A DNA stretch of 64,000 nt from Paraburkholderia bannensis. Lineage in GTDB: Bacteria > Pseudomonadota > Gammaproteobacteria > Burkholderiales > Burkholderiaceae. The stretch covers positions 124,001 to 188,000 of the forward strand of contig NZ_JACHBW010000002.1 in the NCBI RefSeq assembly GCF_014200455.1. Reading direction: 5' to 3'. The notes under the pieces were generated by a model. The model did no database searches and had not been told where the DNA came from. It was given only the letters and a program-made list of their open reading frames with translations. The position numbers were made by a program, and so were the translations under genes. Below, in pieces: positions 40,699 through 49,910 of this stretch. Position 1 is the stretch's first letter. Every line of letters starts with the position of its first letter.

Positions 40699-42231
40699 TT
40701 ACTTCGCCACCGGCATGGTGAATTCCGCACCCTTGGCGATGCTGTCGGGCCAGCGCTGCATGATGCTCTTGTAGCGCGTATAGAAGCGCACGCCTTCCTC
40801 GCCATACGCGTGGTGATCGCCAAACAGCGAACGCTTCCATCCGCCGAACGAATGCCACGCCATCGGCACCGGAATCGGCACGTTGATGCCCACCATGCCC
40901 ACCTTGATCTGGCGCGAGAACGCGCGCGCCACGCCGCCATCGGACGTGAAACACGCGACGCCGTTGGCGAATTCGTGCTTGTTGATGAGTTCAACGGCGC
41001 TGGCGAAATCCGGCACGCGCACGACGGACAGCACCGGCCCGAAGATCTCCTCGCGATAGATCGACATATCGGTCTTCACATCGTCGAACAGCGTGCCGCC
41101 AAGGAAGAAGCCATCCTCACGTCCGGCGACCGTATGGCCGCGCCCATCCACCACCAGCTTCGCGCCAGAAGCGACGCCCGCGTCGATATACCCCTGCACC
41201 TTTGCACGATGCGCCGCCGTCACGAGCGGCCCCATTTCCGAGGCCTCATTCATTCCGTCGCCGATATTGAGCGCCTTCACACGCGGCGCGAGACGCTCGA
41301 TCAGTTCATCGGCGATATGACCCACGGCCACCGCCACCGAAATCGCCATGCAGCGCTCGCCCGCCGATCCATAGGCCGCACCGATCAGCGCATCGACGGC
41401 CTGATCGAGATCGGCGTCGGGCATCACCACCAGATGATTCTTCGCGCCGCCCAGCGCCTGCACGCGCTTGCCGTGCCTGGTGCCTTCCGTGTAGATGTAT
41501 TCGGCAATCGGCGTGGAGCCGACGAACGACAGCGCGCTCACGTCCGGATGCACGAGCAGCGCGTCGACGGCCACCTTGTCGCCATGCACGACGTTGAAGA
41601 CGCCATCGGGCAAGCCGGCTTCCTTGAGCAGTTCCGCAAGCCGCAGCGACGCCGACGGATCGCGCTCCGATGGCTTGAGCACAAAGGTGTTTCCGCACGC
41701 CAAAGCGACCGGGAACATCCAGCACGGCACCATCATCGGGAAGTTGAACGGCGTCACGCCCGCCACCACGCCCAGCGGCTGGCGCAGATTCCAGTTGTCG
41801 ATGCCGCCGCCAATCTGGTCGGTGAAATCGGTCTTGAGCAGATTGGGAATGCCGCAGGCGAATTCGACGATCTCGATGCCGCGCATCACCTCGCCTTTGG
41901 CGTCGGAAAAAACCTTGCCGTGCTCGCGCGTGACGAGCGCGGCAAGTTCGTCGTGGTGACGATCGAGCAGTTCCTTGAACTTGAAGAGGATGCGCGCGCG
42001 CTTGATGGGCGGCGTTTCGCTCCAGGCGGGAAACGCGGCTTGCGCGGCGGCCACGGCGGCATCGACTTCGGCGACGCTCGCAAGCGGCACGCGCGCGCTG
42101 ACTGCGCCGGTGGCGGGATTGAAGACGTCGGCGAAACGGCCGCTGGTGGCTTCCAGCGCCCGGCCGTTGATGAAATGCGTCAGGTCCGCAACGGCGCGCG
42201 CGGGCGCCTCGCTACGATGTGTCTCGCTCAT
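40699..42231 (-). CDS. mmsA: CoA-acylating methylmalonate-semialdehyde dehydrogenase
   Basis: MmsA oxidises methylmalonate or malonate semialdehyde and transfers the decarboxylated product to CoA, giving propionyl- or acetyl-CoA. The 510-residue product has catalytic cysteine in GSAGERCMA, the [20 protein letters not shown] block and the MmsA-type [24 protein letters not shown] precedes the ATG. It forms an operon with the GMC dehydrogenase and supplies the second step of the proposed 3-hydroxypropionate route; valine catabolism is the alternative. Confidence 0.94.
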   Translation of the reverse strand: MSETHRSEAPARAVADLTHFINGRALEATSGRFADVFNPATGAVSARVPLASVAEVDAAVAAAQAAFPAWSETPPIKRARILFKFKELLDRHHDELAALVTREHGKVFSDAKGEVMRGIEIVEFACGIPNLLKTDFTDQIGGGIDNWNLRQPLGVVAGVTPFNFPMMVPCWMFPVALACGNTFVLKPSERDPSASLRLAELLKEAGLPDGVFNVVHGDKVAVDALLVHPDVSALSFVGSTPIAEYIYTEGTRHGKRVQALGGAKNHLVVMPDADLDQAVDALIGAAYGSAGERCMAISVAVAVGHIADELIERLAPRVKALNIGDGMNEASEMGPLVTAAHRAKVQGYIDAGVASGAKLVVDGRGHTVAGREDGFFLGGTLFDDVKTDMSIYREEIFGPVLSVVRVPDFASAVELINKHEFANGVACFTSDGGVARAFSRQIKVGMVGINVPIPVPMAWHSFGGWKRSLFGDHHAYGEEGVRFYTRYKSIMQRWPDSIAKGAEFTMPVAK

Positions 42232-42317
42232 GTTTCCCTCTTCAGTGGAGGTTTTTTAGCCCGCGCACGCTTGCGCGAAGTCGAACTAGCGTAATCGCAC
42301 GACGCCGCACCGATCCA

Positions 42318-42330
42318 ATGATTAATCCTC
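42318..42330. promoter_or_regulatory. Possible LysR box between mmsA and the LysR gene
   Basis: TGATTAATCCTCA has the T-N11-A form with TGA/TCA ends expected of a LysR-type operator and lies in the 131-base divergent promoter. Confidence 0.35.
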
Positions 42331-42362
42331 AAATGCGATATAAGGCGCGTTAATATCAGCGC

Positions 42363-43250
42363 ATGGACCTGACCTTGTTGCGGGCGTTCGTCACGGTCGC
42401 GCGCGAAGGCAATCTCACGCGCGCGGCCACGCATCTGCATCTCACGCAGCCCGCCGTGAGCCTGCAGATCAAACATCTGCAGGAGACGCTGGGCGTCACG
42501 CTGTTTACGCGCACCTCGCATGGCCTGACGCTCACGCGCGACGGCCAGGCGCTGCTTCCGCATGCCGAACGCGCACTCGCCGCCGCAGGCGACGTGCAAC
42601 GCGCCGCTGCTGCGCTGCGTCATGAAGTGCGCGGCAAGCTGCGCATCGGCACGATTCTCGATCCTGCGTTTTTACGCCTGGGCGGTTTTCTGAGGCAGCT
42701 GGTGGAAACCTGGCCGCAGATCGAAACGGCGCTGCGGCACGGCATGTCGGGCTGGGTGCTCGATCAGGTGCGCGCGCGCGAACTCGACGTGGGCTATTAC
42801 ATTGGCCAGCCAGACCCCGATCCCGACACCTTCCACACCATCACGCTCACGCGTTTCCAGTACCGCGTGCTCGCGCCCGCAGGCTGGAAAGATCGCGTGA
42901 AAGGCGCGCGAGATTGGCGCGCGCTGGCCGCGCTGCCGTGGATCTGGACGCCGCCGGCGTCGGCGCATCACCGCTTGCTATCGGGCCTGTTCGAAGCGGC
43001 GGGCGCGAAGCCGAACAAGGTGGCGGAAGTGGATCAGGAGCCGTCGATGCTCGATCTGGTGAAATCGGGCGTGGGCCTCACGCTCGCTCGCGACGCCACC
43101 GCCATTGCGGAGGCTCACGCGCACGCGCTGACCATCGTCGAAGGCGTGACCGTGCCCACCGAACTCACCTTCATCACGCTTGCGGCACGCTGGGACGAGC
43201 CCGCCATTGCGGCGGCGCTCAAAGCCATCGAAACACAATGGGCGATATGA
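42363..43250 (+). CDS. LysR-family regulator divergent from mmsA
   Basis: A 295-residue regulator with the N-terminal winged helix (DLTLLRAFVTVAREGNLTRAA, LTQPAVSLQIKHLQETLG) and a C-terminal effector-binding domain. Divergent transcription from mmsA suggests that it activates the mmsA-GMC dehydrogenase operon in response to 3-hydroxypropionate or a related acid, as HpdR/MmsR proteins do in Pseudomonas and Cupriavidus. That effector is inferred from context. Confidence 0.88.
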   Translation: MDLTLLRAFVTVAREGNLTRAATHLHLTQPAVSLQIKHLQETLGVTLFTRTSHGLTLTRDGQALLPHAERALAAAGDVQRAAAALRHEVRGKLRIGTILDPAFLRLGGFLRQLVETWPQIETALRHGMSGWVLDQVRARELDVGYYIGQPDPDPDTFHTITLTRFQYRVLAPAGWKDRVKGARDWRALAALPWIWTPPASAHHRLLSGLFEAAGAKPNKVAEVDQEPSMLDLVKSGVGLTLARDATAIAEAHAHALTIVEGVTVPTELTFITLAARWDEPAIAAALKAIETQWAI

Positions 43251-43466
43251 GCCGCGCTCATGAACATGGCGGCATGGACTATTACATCTGACCTTATCCG
43301 CCTTGCATCGACAATCGATGAAAGTGTCATCGGTGTAACAGCGCGGTCACGTAAGTTTTGCTAGATTCGGACTTCGCGTCGCGTTTTTTGCATGCTCCTT
43401 GCGTGAGGTTCGCAGCGGCGCGTTTGAGCCTCGCCCATCGTTGCCTCGTTCCAACAGGAGCCTTGC

Positions 43467-43994
43467 ATGGCCCGCAACATCGAAATCAAAGCCCGCGCCC
43501 GTCATTTCGACGCCCTGCGCGAGCGCGCCGCCCAGCTCGCAACCGATGCGCCGCTGATCTTTCGCCAGCAGGACTTCTTCTACGATGTGCCGCGCGGCCG
43601 CCTGAAGCTACGTCAATTCGACGACGGCACGCCGCCCGAACTGATCTTCTACCAGCGTGACGACCGCGACGGGCCCAAGGCCTCGTACTACACGCGCAGC
43701 CCCGTCACCAATGCCGAAGCGATGCACTCGCTGCTGGCCACCGCCCTCACCACGCGCGGCATCGTCTCGAAGGAACGCCATGTGTATCTGGCGGGCCGCA
43801 CGCGCATCCATCTGGATCGCGTGGACGGTCTGGGCGATTTCGTCGAACTGGAGGTGGTGCTCGCGCCCGATGACGACGAACAAGGCGGCGAAGCGGAAGC
43901 CGCCGCCGTGTTCAAGAAGCTGGGCGTGGACGAAAGCGATCTGGTGGCCGTGGCCTATGTCGATCTGCTCAACACGCCGGCGCAGGCGGCCTGA
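43467..43994 (+). CDS. CYTH-domain (CyaB-like) protein
   Basis: A 175-residue single-domain member of the CYTH superfamily, whose members act on triphosphates (class IV adenylate cyclase, thiamine triphosphatase, polyphosphatase). The sequence opens MARNIEIKARA, the CyaB-type N-terminus, and has the basic strand residues in LKLRQFD and the acidic HLDRVDGLGDFVELEVVL block typical of metal-binding tunnels. The first acidic residue of the usual ExExK motif is Asn here. Substrate cannot be predicted. Confidence 0.83.
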   Translation: MARNIEIKARARHFDALRERAAQLATDAPLIFRQQDFFYDVPRGRLKLRQFDDGTPPELIFYQRDDRDGPKASYYTRSPVTNAEAMHSLLATALTTRGIVSKERHVYLAGRTRIHLDRVDGLGDFVELEVVLAPDDDEQGGEAEAAAVFKKLGVDESDLVAVAYVDLLNTPAQAA

Positions 43995-44027
43995 AGGACG
44001 CGGAAACGGTCAAAGCGCGGCGCGCCT

Positions 44028-44519
44028 TCAAAGCGGCGCCGCGCCCGGCTCCAGATGCCCGAGCGGCAGCGGGCCATTGCGCTTGAAGGTGGTCAACACG
44101 ATGTTCGAGCGCACGCTGTCCACGCCGGGCACGCGCATCAGCTTCTTCATCACGAACGACGACAGCGCGTTCAGATCCGGCGCCACGATGCGCAGCAGAT
44201 AATCGGCGTCGCCCACCACGGCATGGCATTCGAGCACTTCCGGCAGCACGTCGATCTGCTGCTGGAACTGCTCGATGATTGAATCGCCGTGGTGCTTCAA
44301 CTTCAGGCTCGTGAACGCCGTGACGCCCAGACCCAGCTTCTCGGGCCGCAACACCACGCGATAGCCGTCGATCACCCCCGACGCCTCCAGCCGCTGCAAA
44401 CGCCTGCCGATCTGCGAGGGCGAGAGCGGCACCTGCTCGCCAAGCTGCTGGTGCGTGGCGCGGCCAAAGCGCTGCAATACGTCGAGCAGCGCGAGATCGA
44501 AGTGATCCAGTTCTAGCAT
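44028..44519 (-). CDS. Lrp/AsnC-family regulator
   Basis: A 163-residue regulator with an N-terminal HTH (LLDVLQRFGRATHQQLGEQV, LSPSQIGRRLQRLEASGVI) and a C-terminal RAM domain containing VGDADYLLRI. MLELDHFD was chosen as start because AGGA lies eight bases upstream; an ATG five codons earlier lacks a site. It is divergent from phhA. An inverted TGCAT/ATGCA at 44530-44553 could be its operator. It probably controls phhA in response to an aromatic amino acid. Confidence 0.9.
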   Translation of the reverse strand: MLELDHFDLALLDVLQRFGRATHQQLGEQVPLSPSQIGRRLQRLEASGVIDGYRVVLRPEKLGLGVTAFTSLKLKHHGDSIIEQFQQQIDVLPEVLECHAVVGDADYLLRIVAPDLNALSSFVMKKLMRVPGVDSVRSNIVLTTFKRNGPLPLGHLEPGAAPL

Positions 44520-44670
44520 GAAGTTATCCTGCATTGAATAACGTTTCGATGCACGATTATCGCATGTCAGAGCGTTACAACACCCAAAACGCGCACCTTC
44601 CGCGCGCACTCCGCTCTACACTTTCCTGATAGCGAATATCAGCAAGTGCTTTTAGTGGAGCGTCACAAAC

Positions 44671-45567
44671 ATGGCCATCGCCGCCACCGCCAAACTGCAG
44701 GAACAGTTCGATGCAGGTCTGGAGACCCGTGCGGATTTCACCATCGACCAGCCGCGCGAGCGCTACGGCGCGGTCGATCACGCCGTCTGGGACCAGCTCT
44801 ACCGTCGGCAGATGGCGCTGCTCGAAGGGCGTGCCTGCGAGGCCTTTATCGAGGGCGCGAAGCGCATCGGCCTGAACGTCGCGCATGTGCCCGATTTCGA
44901 AGCCGTCAGCGAGCGCCTGATGGCCGCCACGGGCTGGCGCATCGTCGCCGTGCCGGGTCTGGTGCCCGATCGCATCTTCTTCGAGCATCTGGCTAACCGG
45001 CGTTTTCCGGTGACCTGGTGGATGCGCCGCCCCGACCAGCTCGACTACCTGCAGGAGCCGGACTGCTTCCACGATCTGTTCGGCCACGTACCGCTGCTGA
45101 CCGACCCCGTTTTCGCCGATGCGATTCACGCCTACGGACGCGCGGCGCTGGCCGTCGAGGAGCGCGCCCTGCCGCTGCTCGCGCGGCTCTACTGGTACAC
45201 GGTGGAGTTCGGCCTGATGCGCGACGCGCGAGCAGAGACGGGCGTGAAAATCTACGGCGCGGGCATCGTGTCGAGCAAGGGCGAATCGCTCTACAGCGTG
45301 GAAAGCGCCGCGCCCAACCGGCTCGCCTTCGATCTCGATCGCGTGCTGCGTACACGCTACCGCATCGACACGTTCCAGAAAACCTACTTCGTGATCGATT
45401 CGTTCGCGCAGTTGTTCGACGCGCTGGGCGCGGGCATTGCGGCACGGCTGGGCGACCCCGCGCCGCTCATCGCCGTCGAACCGCACGCCGCCGGCGACGT
45501 GCTGGCCAGCGACACGGTCTACACGCGCGGCACGCGCGAAGGCTGGCTCGCCGACGGCGACGTCTAA
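44671..45567 (+). CDS. phhA: Phenylalanine 4-monooxygenase
   Basis: PhhA hydroxylates phenylalanine to tyrosine using non-haem iron and tetrahydropterin. The 298-residue product is of the monofunctional bacterial length. Iron ligands are His134 and His139 in [12 protein letters not shown] and Glu179 in [10 protein letters not shown], matching the Chromobacterium enzyme. phhB, which recycles the pterin cofactor, follows on the same strand. Confidence 0.97.
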   Translation: MAIAATAKLQEQFDAGLETRADFTIDQPRERYGAVDHAVWDQLYRRQMALLEGRACEAFIEGAKRIGLNVAHVPDFEAVSERLMAATGWRIVAVPGLVPDRIFFEHLANRRFPVTWWMRRPDQLDYLQEPDCFHDLFGHVPLLTDPVFADAIHAYGRAALAVEERALPLLARLYWYTVEFGLMRDARAETGVKIYGAGIVSSKGESLYSVESAAPNRLAFDLDRVLRTRYRIDTFQKTYFVIDSFAQLFDALGAGIAARLGDPAPLIAVEPHAAGDVLASDTVYTRGTREGWLADGDV

Positions 45568-45605
45568 ACGCCGTCACGCTTGCGGCAACGCAATACGGAC
45601 GTTGC

Positions 45606-45633
45606 CCCGACTGCACCAATTGCCGCAGTCGGG
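45606..45633 (+). other. Hairpin between phhA and phhB
   Basis: CCCGACTG and CAGTCGGG form an eight-base stem with a 12-base loop and no T-tract. It may set relative expression of the two genes or mark an mRNA processing point. Confidence 0.35.
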
Positions 45634-45785
45634 CCGCCGTGCGCTCGCACGCGCGGGCCATACGTGGAAGAATCAATCATCGTCGCGGCACGCATCGTCC
45701 GGTTCGCACAGATCGCGTGAACCCCGACGCCTCGCCGGCTACGAACATGAAACGCATAACGCACATAGCGCATACAGGTGCCACC

Positions 45786-46091
45786 ATGATCAACCGACTC
45801 ACCTCCGAAGAGCGCGCCTCGCAGCTCGCCAGCCTGCATGGCTGGCAATCCGTCGCGGGCCGCGACGCCATCCAGCGTCATTTCCGTTTCGCCGATTTCA
45901 ACGAAGCGTTTGGCTTCATGACGCGAGTGGCGATCAAGGCGCAGGAAATGAATCACCATCCCGAGTGGTTCAACGTTTATAACCGCGTGGAAATCACGCT
46001 GTCCACGCACGAGGCGGATGGCCTCACGACGCGCGATGTCGAACTCGCAAGCTTTATCGATTCGATCGCGCCGGGCCCGCTTTCAACCTGA
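45786..46091 (+). CDS. phhB: Pterin-4a-carbinolamine dehydratase
   Basis: PhhB dehydrates the carbinolamine formed by PhhA and so regenerates the pterin. The 101-residue product has the family's core [20 protein letters not shown] with the catalytic His-His-Pro-Glu. The ATG has AGGTG just upstream; an in-frame ATG 13 codons earlier is less well placed. It lies 218 bases after phhA. Confidence 0.95.
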   Translation: MINRLTSEERASQLASLHGWQSVAGRDAIQRHFRFADFNEAFGFMTRVAIKAQEMNHHPEWFNVYNRVEITLSTHEADGLTTRDVELASFIDSIAPGPLST

Positions 46092-46247
46092 TCGACCGAG
46101 CGAGGAAAAAACGCGCCTGGGTAGATACGGAGCGCACGCGCGTAAGCGCAATGCACGGGTCGCGCGTCAGGCAAGGGTGCGCACGGCGCGCAACGGGCAA
46201 ATGCGCTGCAATGAAAGCATAATGCAGGGTATCGGACGTCGAAACCT

Positions 46248-46478
46248 TCAGCTTTGAAGGCCTTTCTTGAGGGACACGTAAGACTCCCAGGCATTGCGTG
46301 CCTCAGGGTCCAAACGATCCGGTGAGAAGACGTTCTGACGCTGTACAATCAGCAGCGCATATGGCCTGGAGAGCGCACTTGCCTCCTGGCACAACGCGAG
46401 TTCGTCGCCGCTCGAAGGCGAGCGGTCGCGCCAGAAGTTGATCGCGGCTTCGAGTTCGGTGATGGAAATATCGGACAT
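46248..46478 (-). CDS. DUF3717-domain protein
   Basis: A 76-residue protein starting MSDISITELEAAINFWR and ending WESYVSLKKGLQS, matching the DUF3717 family known mainly in Burkholderiales. It is helical with a central INFWRDRSPSS motif. Function is unknown. The longer open frame upstream is not supported. It converges with phhB and is divergent from the response regulator. Confidence 0.8.
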   Translation of the reverse strand: MSDISITELEAAINFWRDRSPSSGDELALCQEASALSRPYALLIVQRQNVFSPDRLDPEARNAWESYVSLKKGLQS

Positions 46479-46609
46479 GATGGTCGTGATCGTGCAACCG
46501 ATGCACGCGGCGCCGCTCAGTCGCAGCGCTGGCGCTTGTGTTCCACAGACAAGCGGCGCTTGCGAACTGCGCGCCTGAACGCTAAACCCATTGTACTTGA
46601 GCGAAATCC

Positions 46610-47296
46610 ATGCGACTCCTTCTGATCGAAGACGACCGCCCCATCGCACGCGGCATCCAGTCCAGCCTCGAACAAGCCGGCTTCACGGTCGACATGGTCC
46701 ACGACGGCATCTTCGCCGAACAGGCACTCACGCAGAACCGTCACGAGCTCGTGATCCTCGACCTCGGCTTGCCGGGCATCGACGGCATGACGCTGCTCTC
46801 GCGCTTTCGCCAGAGCAACCGTCATACGCCCGTGATCGTGCTGACCGCGCGCGACGAGCTCAATGACCGCGTGCAAGGCCTCAATTCGGGCGCCGACGAC
46901 TACATGCTCAAGCCGTTCGAACCGGCCGAACTCGAAGCGCGTATTCGCGCGGTGATGCGCCGCAGCGGCCCGCACGGCGACGTGCCGCGTCCTGAAGTGT
47001 CGCTCGGCGGCGTGCGCCTGTCGGGCGTCGATCGCCGCATCTTCAACGACGACAAGCCGCTCGAACTCTCGCCGCGTGAATTCGCCGTGCTCGAAATGCT
47101 GCTGCTGCGTCATGGCCGCGTCGTGAGCAAGGCGCAACTGCAGGACCACCTCACGCACTTCGGCGGCGATCTCGGCGATACGGCCATCGAAGTCTACGTG
47201 CACCGCGTGCGCAAAAAGCTCGAAAACTGCCGCGTCGAAATCGTCACGGTGCGCGGCTTCGGCTACCTGCTGCAGGAAATCCGCCAGGCCGCCTAA
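46610..47296 (+). CDS. OmpR/PhoB-family response regulator
   Basis: A 228-residue regulator with a receiver domain (acid pocket IEDD, phosphoacceptor Asp51 in VILDLGLPG, Lys in LKPFEPAEL) and a C-terminal winged helix (RHGRVVSKAQLQDHL, IEVYVHRVRKKL). It pairs with the sensor kinase 196 bases downstream. Similarity is to the TctD/QseB subgroup. The signal is not evident from sequence. Confidence 0.93.
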   Translation: MRLLLIEDDRPIARGIQSSLEQAGFTVDMVHDGIFAEQALTQNRHELVILDLGLPGIDGMTLLSRFRQSNRHTPVIVLTARDELNDRVQGLNSGADDYMLKPFEPAELEARIRAVMRRSGPHGDVPRPEVSLGGVRLSGVDRRIFNDDKPLELSPREFAVLEMLLLRHGRVVSKAQLQDHLTHFGGDLGDTAIEVYVHRVRKKLENCRVEIVTVRGFGYLLQEIRQAA

Positions 47297-47317
47297 GCCT
47301 TCGCGCGGTATTTCAAG

Positions 47318-47343
47318 GCGTCTCGTATCCCCGCGAGACGCCG
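47318..47343 (+). other. Hairpin between response regulator and sensor kinase
   Basis: GGCGTCTCG and CGAGACGCC form a nine-base stem without a T-tract, just after the regulator gene. It could reduce read-through to the kinase. Confidence 0.35.
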
Positions 47344-47492
47344 GCCTCACCCTCCCGTTCTACGCTGCTCCCGCGCCGCCAGACCCAGTCTCTGCCGCAC
47401 CGGCTTGCACCCGCGTAAAATGACCCAGGCCTGCGTGGCCCGCCTGTCTTATCCGGCGCCGCGCCCCCGTCTACCCTGAGCCTGAACCGATC

Positions 47493-49034
47493 ATGTCCCT
47501 CCCGGCCGCAACGAGCCTGCGCCGTACGCTGCTGCGCCGCCTCGCCGCCCCACTCTCGCTGCTCGCGCTGATGAGCGGCCTGATCGCCTATTGGCTCGCG
47601 TGGCAGTACACGCAGCACGTGGTCGATCGATCGCTGGCCGATCTGGCCACCGCCATCTCCAAACAGATCCAGATCGCCGGTGCCGACGCACCCGTGACCG
47701 TGCCGCCGCTCGCCCAGGCGATGTTCTCCGATCCCGTGGAGCATCTGGTCTACCGCATCAGCAACGGCGAAACCGAAATCGCCGGCGATCACGACCTGCC
47801 GCTGCAGGGCACCAACGTGCGCCGCATGCACTACGCGTATGTATTCGAGACCGTTTATCAGGGCGTGAGCGTGCGCGTGGCGCAGGTGCGCGTGCCGCAG
47901 CCGCACGGCAACCCCATCGTCGTGGAAGTGGGCCAGCCGGTGCATCACCGCTTTCGCATCGCCGCCGAATTCCTCGTGGCGATCATGATGCCGCTGCTGC
48001 TGTTGCTGCTCGCGGGCTGGGTGATCGTGTGGCGTGTGGTGAACCAGCAGCTCAACCCGCTGACCGATCTCGCCGATTCGCTCAATCGCCAGACGCACAC
48101 CTCGCTGGAGCCGGTCGACGAGACCTATGTGCCGGTGGAGATTCGTCCGCTCACGGGCGCGCTCAACGCGCTGCTCGGGCGTCTGAAGACCGCGCTCGAA
48201 GGCCAGCGCAAATTCATCGCCGATGCCGCGCATCAGCTGCGCACGCCGCTGACCGCCATCAAGCTGCACGCGGAACAAGCGGTCAACGCACGCGAGCCGC
48301 AGAAGGTCAGCGACGCCGTGCGCGAACTGCGCGCCGCCGCCGACCGCGCCGTGCGACTCTCGAACCAGTTGCTGTCGCTCGCGCGTGCGGAGCCGGGTGA
48401 ACAGGCCGCGCGTTTCGTCGATATCGACATGGCCGCGCTCGCGTTCGAGACCGGCGCTGAATGGGTGCCGCGCGCGCTCGCCTGGCACGTCGATCTGGGT
48501 TTCCAGCGCCTGGACGATCCCGAGAACGATACGCCGCTGATGGTGCGCGGCAACCCCGTGCTGCTCCACGAGGTGATCGCCAACCTGCTCGACAACGCGC
48601 TTAAATATCTGCCGCCTGCGCGCACCGATGGCGGCCGCATCACCGTGACGGTTTCGCAGACGGTCGCCGACGGCATGCCGATGGCCGAAATCATCGTCGA
48701 AGACAACGGCCGCGGCGTGCCGCAAGGTCAGCAGGCCGACCTCTTCAAGCGCTTCTTCCGCGGCGACGGCCAGAGCGAAAGCGGCGTCGATAGCGGCGCG
48801 GGTCTGGGCCTCGCCATCGTGCACGACATCATGACCCTGCATCGCGGCAGCGTGCATTACGAAGATGCGCCCGAAGGCGGCGCGCGTTTCATCGTGCGCG
48901 TGCCGCTCAATATGAAGCGCCCGGGAGACCCCGTGAAGCGCAAGATCGTCGCCTCGGACAGCGCGCACGACGACGATCGCGATGCGTCTCAGCCCGCGAA
49001 GAAGCCTTCGCAGCAGGCGCCGATCGATCTTTGA
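47493..49034 (+). CDS. Sensor histidine kinase (TctE/QseC-like)
   Basis: A 513-residue membrane kinase. It has a first membrane segment near residues 18-40, a periplasmic sensor region with the TctE-type VEHLVYRISN segment, a second membrane segment near residues 160-182, HAMP, the H-box FIADAAHQLRTPLTAIK with His247, and the N/G boxes (NLLDNALKYLPP, GAGLGLAIV). The C-terminal tail of about 30 residues is basic and not part of the catalytic core. It phosphorylates the regulator encoded upstream. TctE homologues respond to tricarboxylates, but no transporter genes are adjacent to support that here. Confidence 0.93.
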   Translation: MSLPAATSLRRTLLRRLAAPLSLLALMSGLIAYWLAWQYTQHVVDRSLADLATAISKQIQIAGADAPVTVPPLAQAMFSDPVEHLVYRISNGETEIAGDHDLPLQGTNVRRMHYAYVFETVYQGVSVRVAQVRVPQPHGNPIVVEVGQPVHHRFRIAAEFLVAIMMPLLLLLLAGWVIVWRVVNQQLNPLTDLADSLNRQTHTSLEPVDETYVPVEIRPLTGALNALLGRLKTALEGQRKFIADAAHQLRTPLTAIKLHAEQAVNAREPQKVSDAVRELRAAADRAVRLSNQLLSLARAEPGEQAARFVDIDMAALAFETGAEWVPRALAWHVDLGFQRLDDPENDTPLMVRGNPVLLHEVIANLLDNALKYLPPARTDGGRITVTVSQTVADGMPMAEIIVEDNGRGVPQGQQADLFKRFFRGDGQSESGVDSGAGLGLAIVHDIMTLHRGSVHYEDAPEGGARFIVRVPLNMKRPGDPVKRKIVASDSAHDDDRDASQPAKKPSQQAPIDL

Positions 49035-49070
49035 TCGAGCTTCGATCAAGACGCGCCAACTGATAAAAAA

Positions 49071-49096
49071 ACATGGGCCGCAATTGCGGCCCATGT
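49071..49096 (+). terminator. Terminator after the sensor kinase gene
   Basis: A perfect 26-base palindrome, centred on CAATTG, is flanked by seven As on the left and followed by GCTTTT. It can end the two-component operon and, in the other direction, the minus-strand SET gene. Confidence 0.8.
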
Positions 49097-49143
49097 GCTT
49101 TTCGATCATGCGAAGCTTGAACGCCGGCTTCAGCGCCAGCGCT

Positions 49144-49650
49144 TCACTTTTTCTTGCCTTTCTTCGCGCCTTTGTCTTTGTCTTTATCCTTGCCCTTGCT
49201 GTCGTCAGGCGGCGCGAGCATGGTGCCGCGGCACTTGCGAGCGCCGCAACGGCATTCGTATTCGCGCTTGAGCTTCTTCGTCTGCCTCGCGTCGATCACG
49301 AGACCGTAGTCATAGAACAGTTCCTCGCCTTGCGCGATGTCGCGCAGTGCATGGATGTAGACGTGCCCTTCGATCTCTTCGGCTTCGCAATTTGGCGCGC
49401 ACGAATGGTTGATCCAGCGCGCGCTGTTGCCCTTGACCTTGCCGTCGATCACGTCACCATCTTCGAGCGCGAAATAGAAGGTGTGATTCGGTTCGTCGGG
49501 ATTATGCGGATGACGCCGCAATGCTTCCTTCCACGAGATGCGCTCGCCCTTGTATTCGATCAGCCGTTCGCCGGCCTCGATCGCATCGGCTGCAAATACG
49601 CCCTTGCCGTGTACGCCCGACTGGCGCACGACGATCCTGCGTACACTCAT
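49144..49650 (-). CDS. SET-domain protein lysine methyltransferase
   Basis: A 168-residue protein formed almost entirely by a SET domain, which transfers methyl from SAM to protein lysine. It shows GKGVFAADAIEAGERLIEY at the start, the pseudoknot motifs WINHSCAPNCEAEE and ELFYDYG with its catalytic tyrosine, and a post-SET CRCGARKCRG that would bind zinc. A lysine-rich tail of about 20 residues (KGKDKDKDKGAKKGKKK) follows. Such proteins are mostly eukaryotic; bacterial ones occur in Burkholderia, Legionella and Chlamydia. The target is unknown: a cellular protein, or host histone if secreted. Confidence 0.9.
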   Translation of the reverse strand: MSVRRIVVRQSGVHGKGVFAADAIEAGERLIEYKGERISWKEALRRHPHNPDEPNHTFYFALEDGDVIDGKVKGNSARWINHSCAPNCEAEEIEGHVYIHALRDIAQGEELFYDYGLVIDARQTKKLKREYECRCGARKCRGTMLAPPDDSKGKDKDKDKGAKKGKKK

Positions 49651-49784
49651 TGATGGAATCCTTGTGAAGTACTGGAACTGGGGAGAGGTTCCCGCTTGCG
49701 GCTCACGCGCGCCGCGATGTGTCGCGCGCCTGCGCCGCGCCTGCTATACAGGATGCCGCGCGGAACATGCATGCCCCACGCAAA

Positions 49785-49807
49785 CGCGGCGCCTTGTCGG
49801 CGCCGCG
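49785..49807 (-). terminator. Possible terminator of the flavin oxidoreductase gene
   Basis: CGCGGCGCC and GGCGCCGCG form a nine-base stem with a five-base loop, about 100 bases beyond the stop codon. Only GTTTG follows on the minus strand, so it is weak. Confidence 0.4.
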
Positions 49808-49910
49808 CTCGTGAACGTGCATGAACAAGCTGAGCGGCGCGCCACAACCGGCATCGTACACGCACGCGCCTCTTTTGTTCAACCTGCTACGCGATGTGTC
49901 GCGCCCGCGC

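Noticed and set aside
47313-49109. 598-codon open frame opposite the sensor kinase
   Set aside because: It is the antisense shadow of a well-supported histidine kinase; the composition is Arg/His/Gln-rich as in GC-rich shadow frames.
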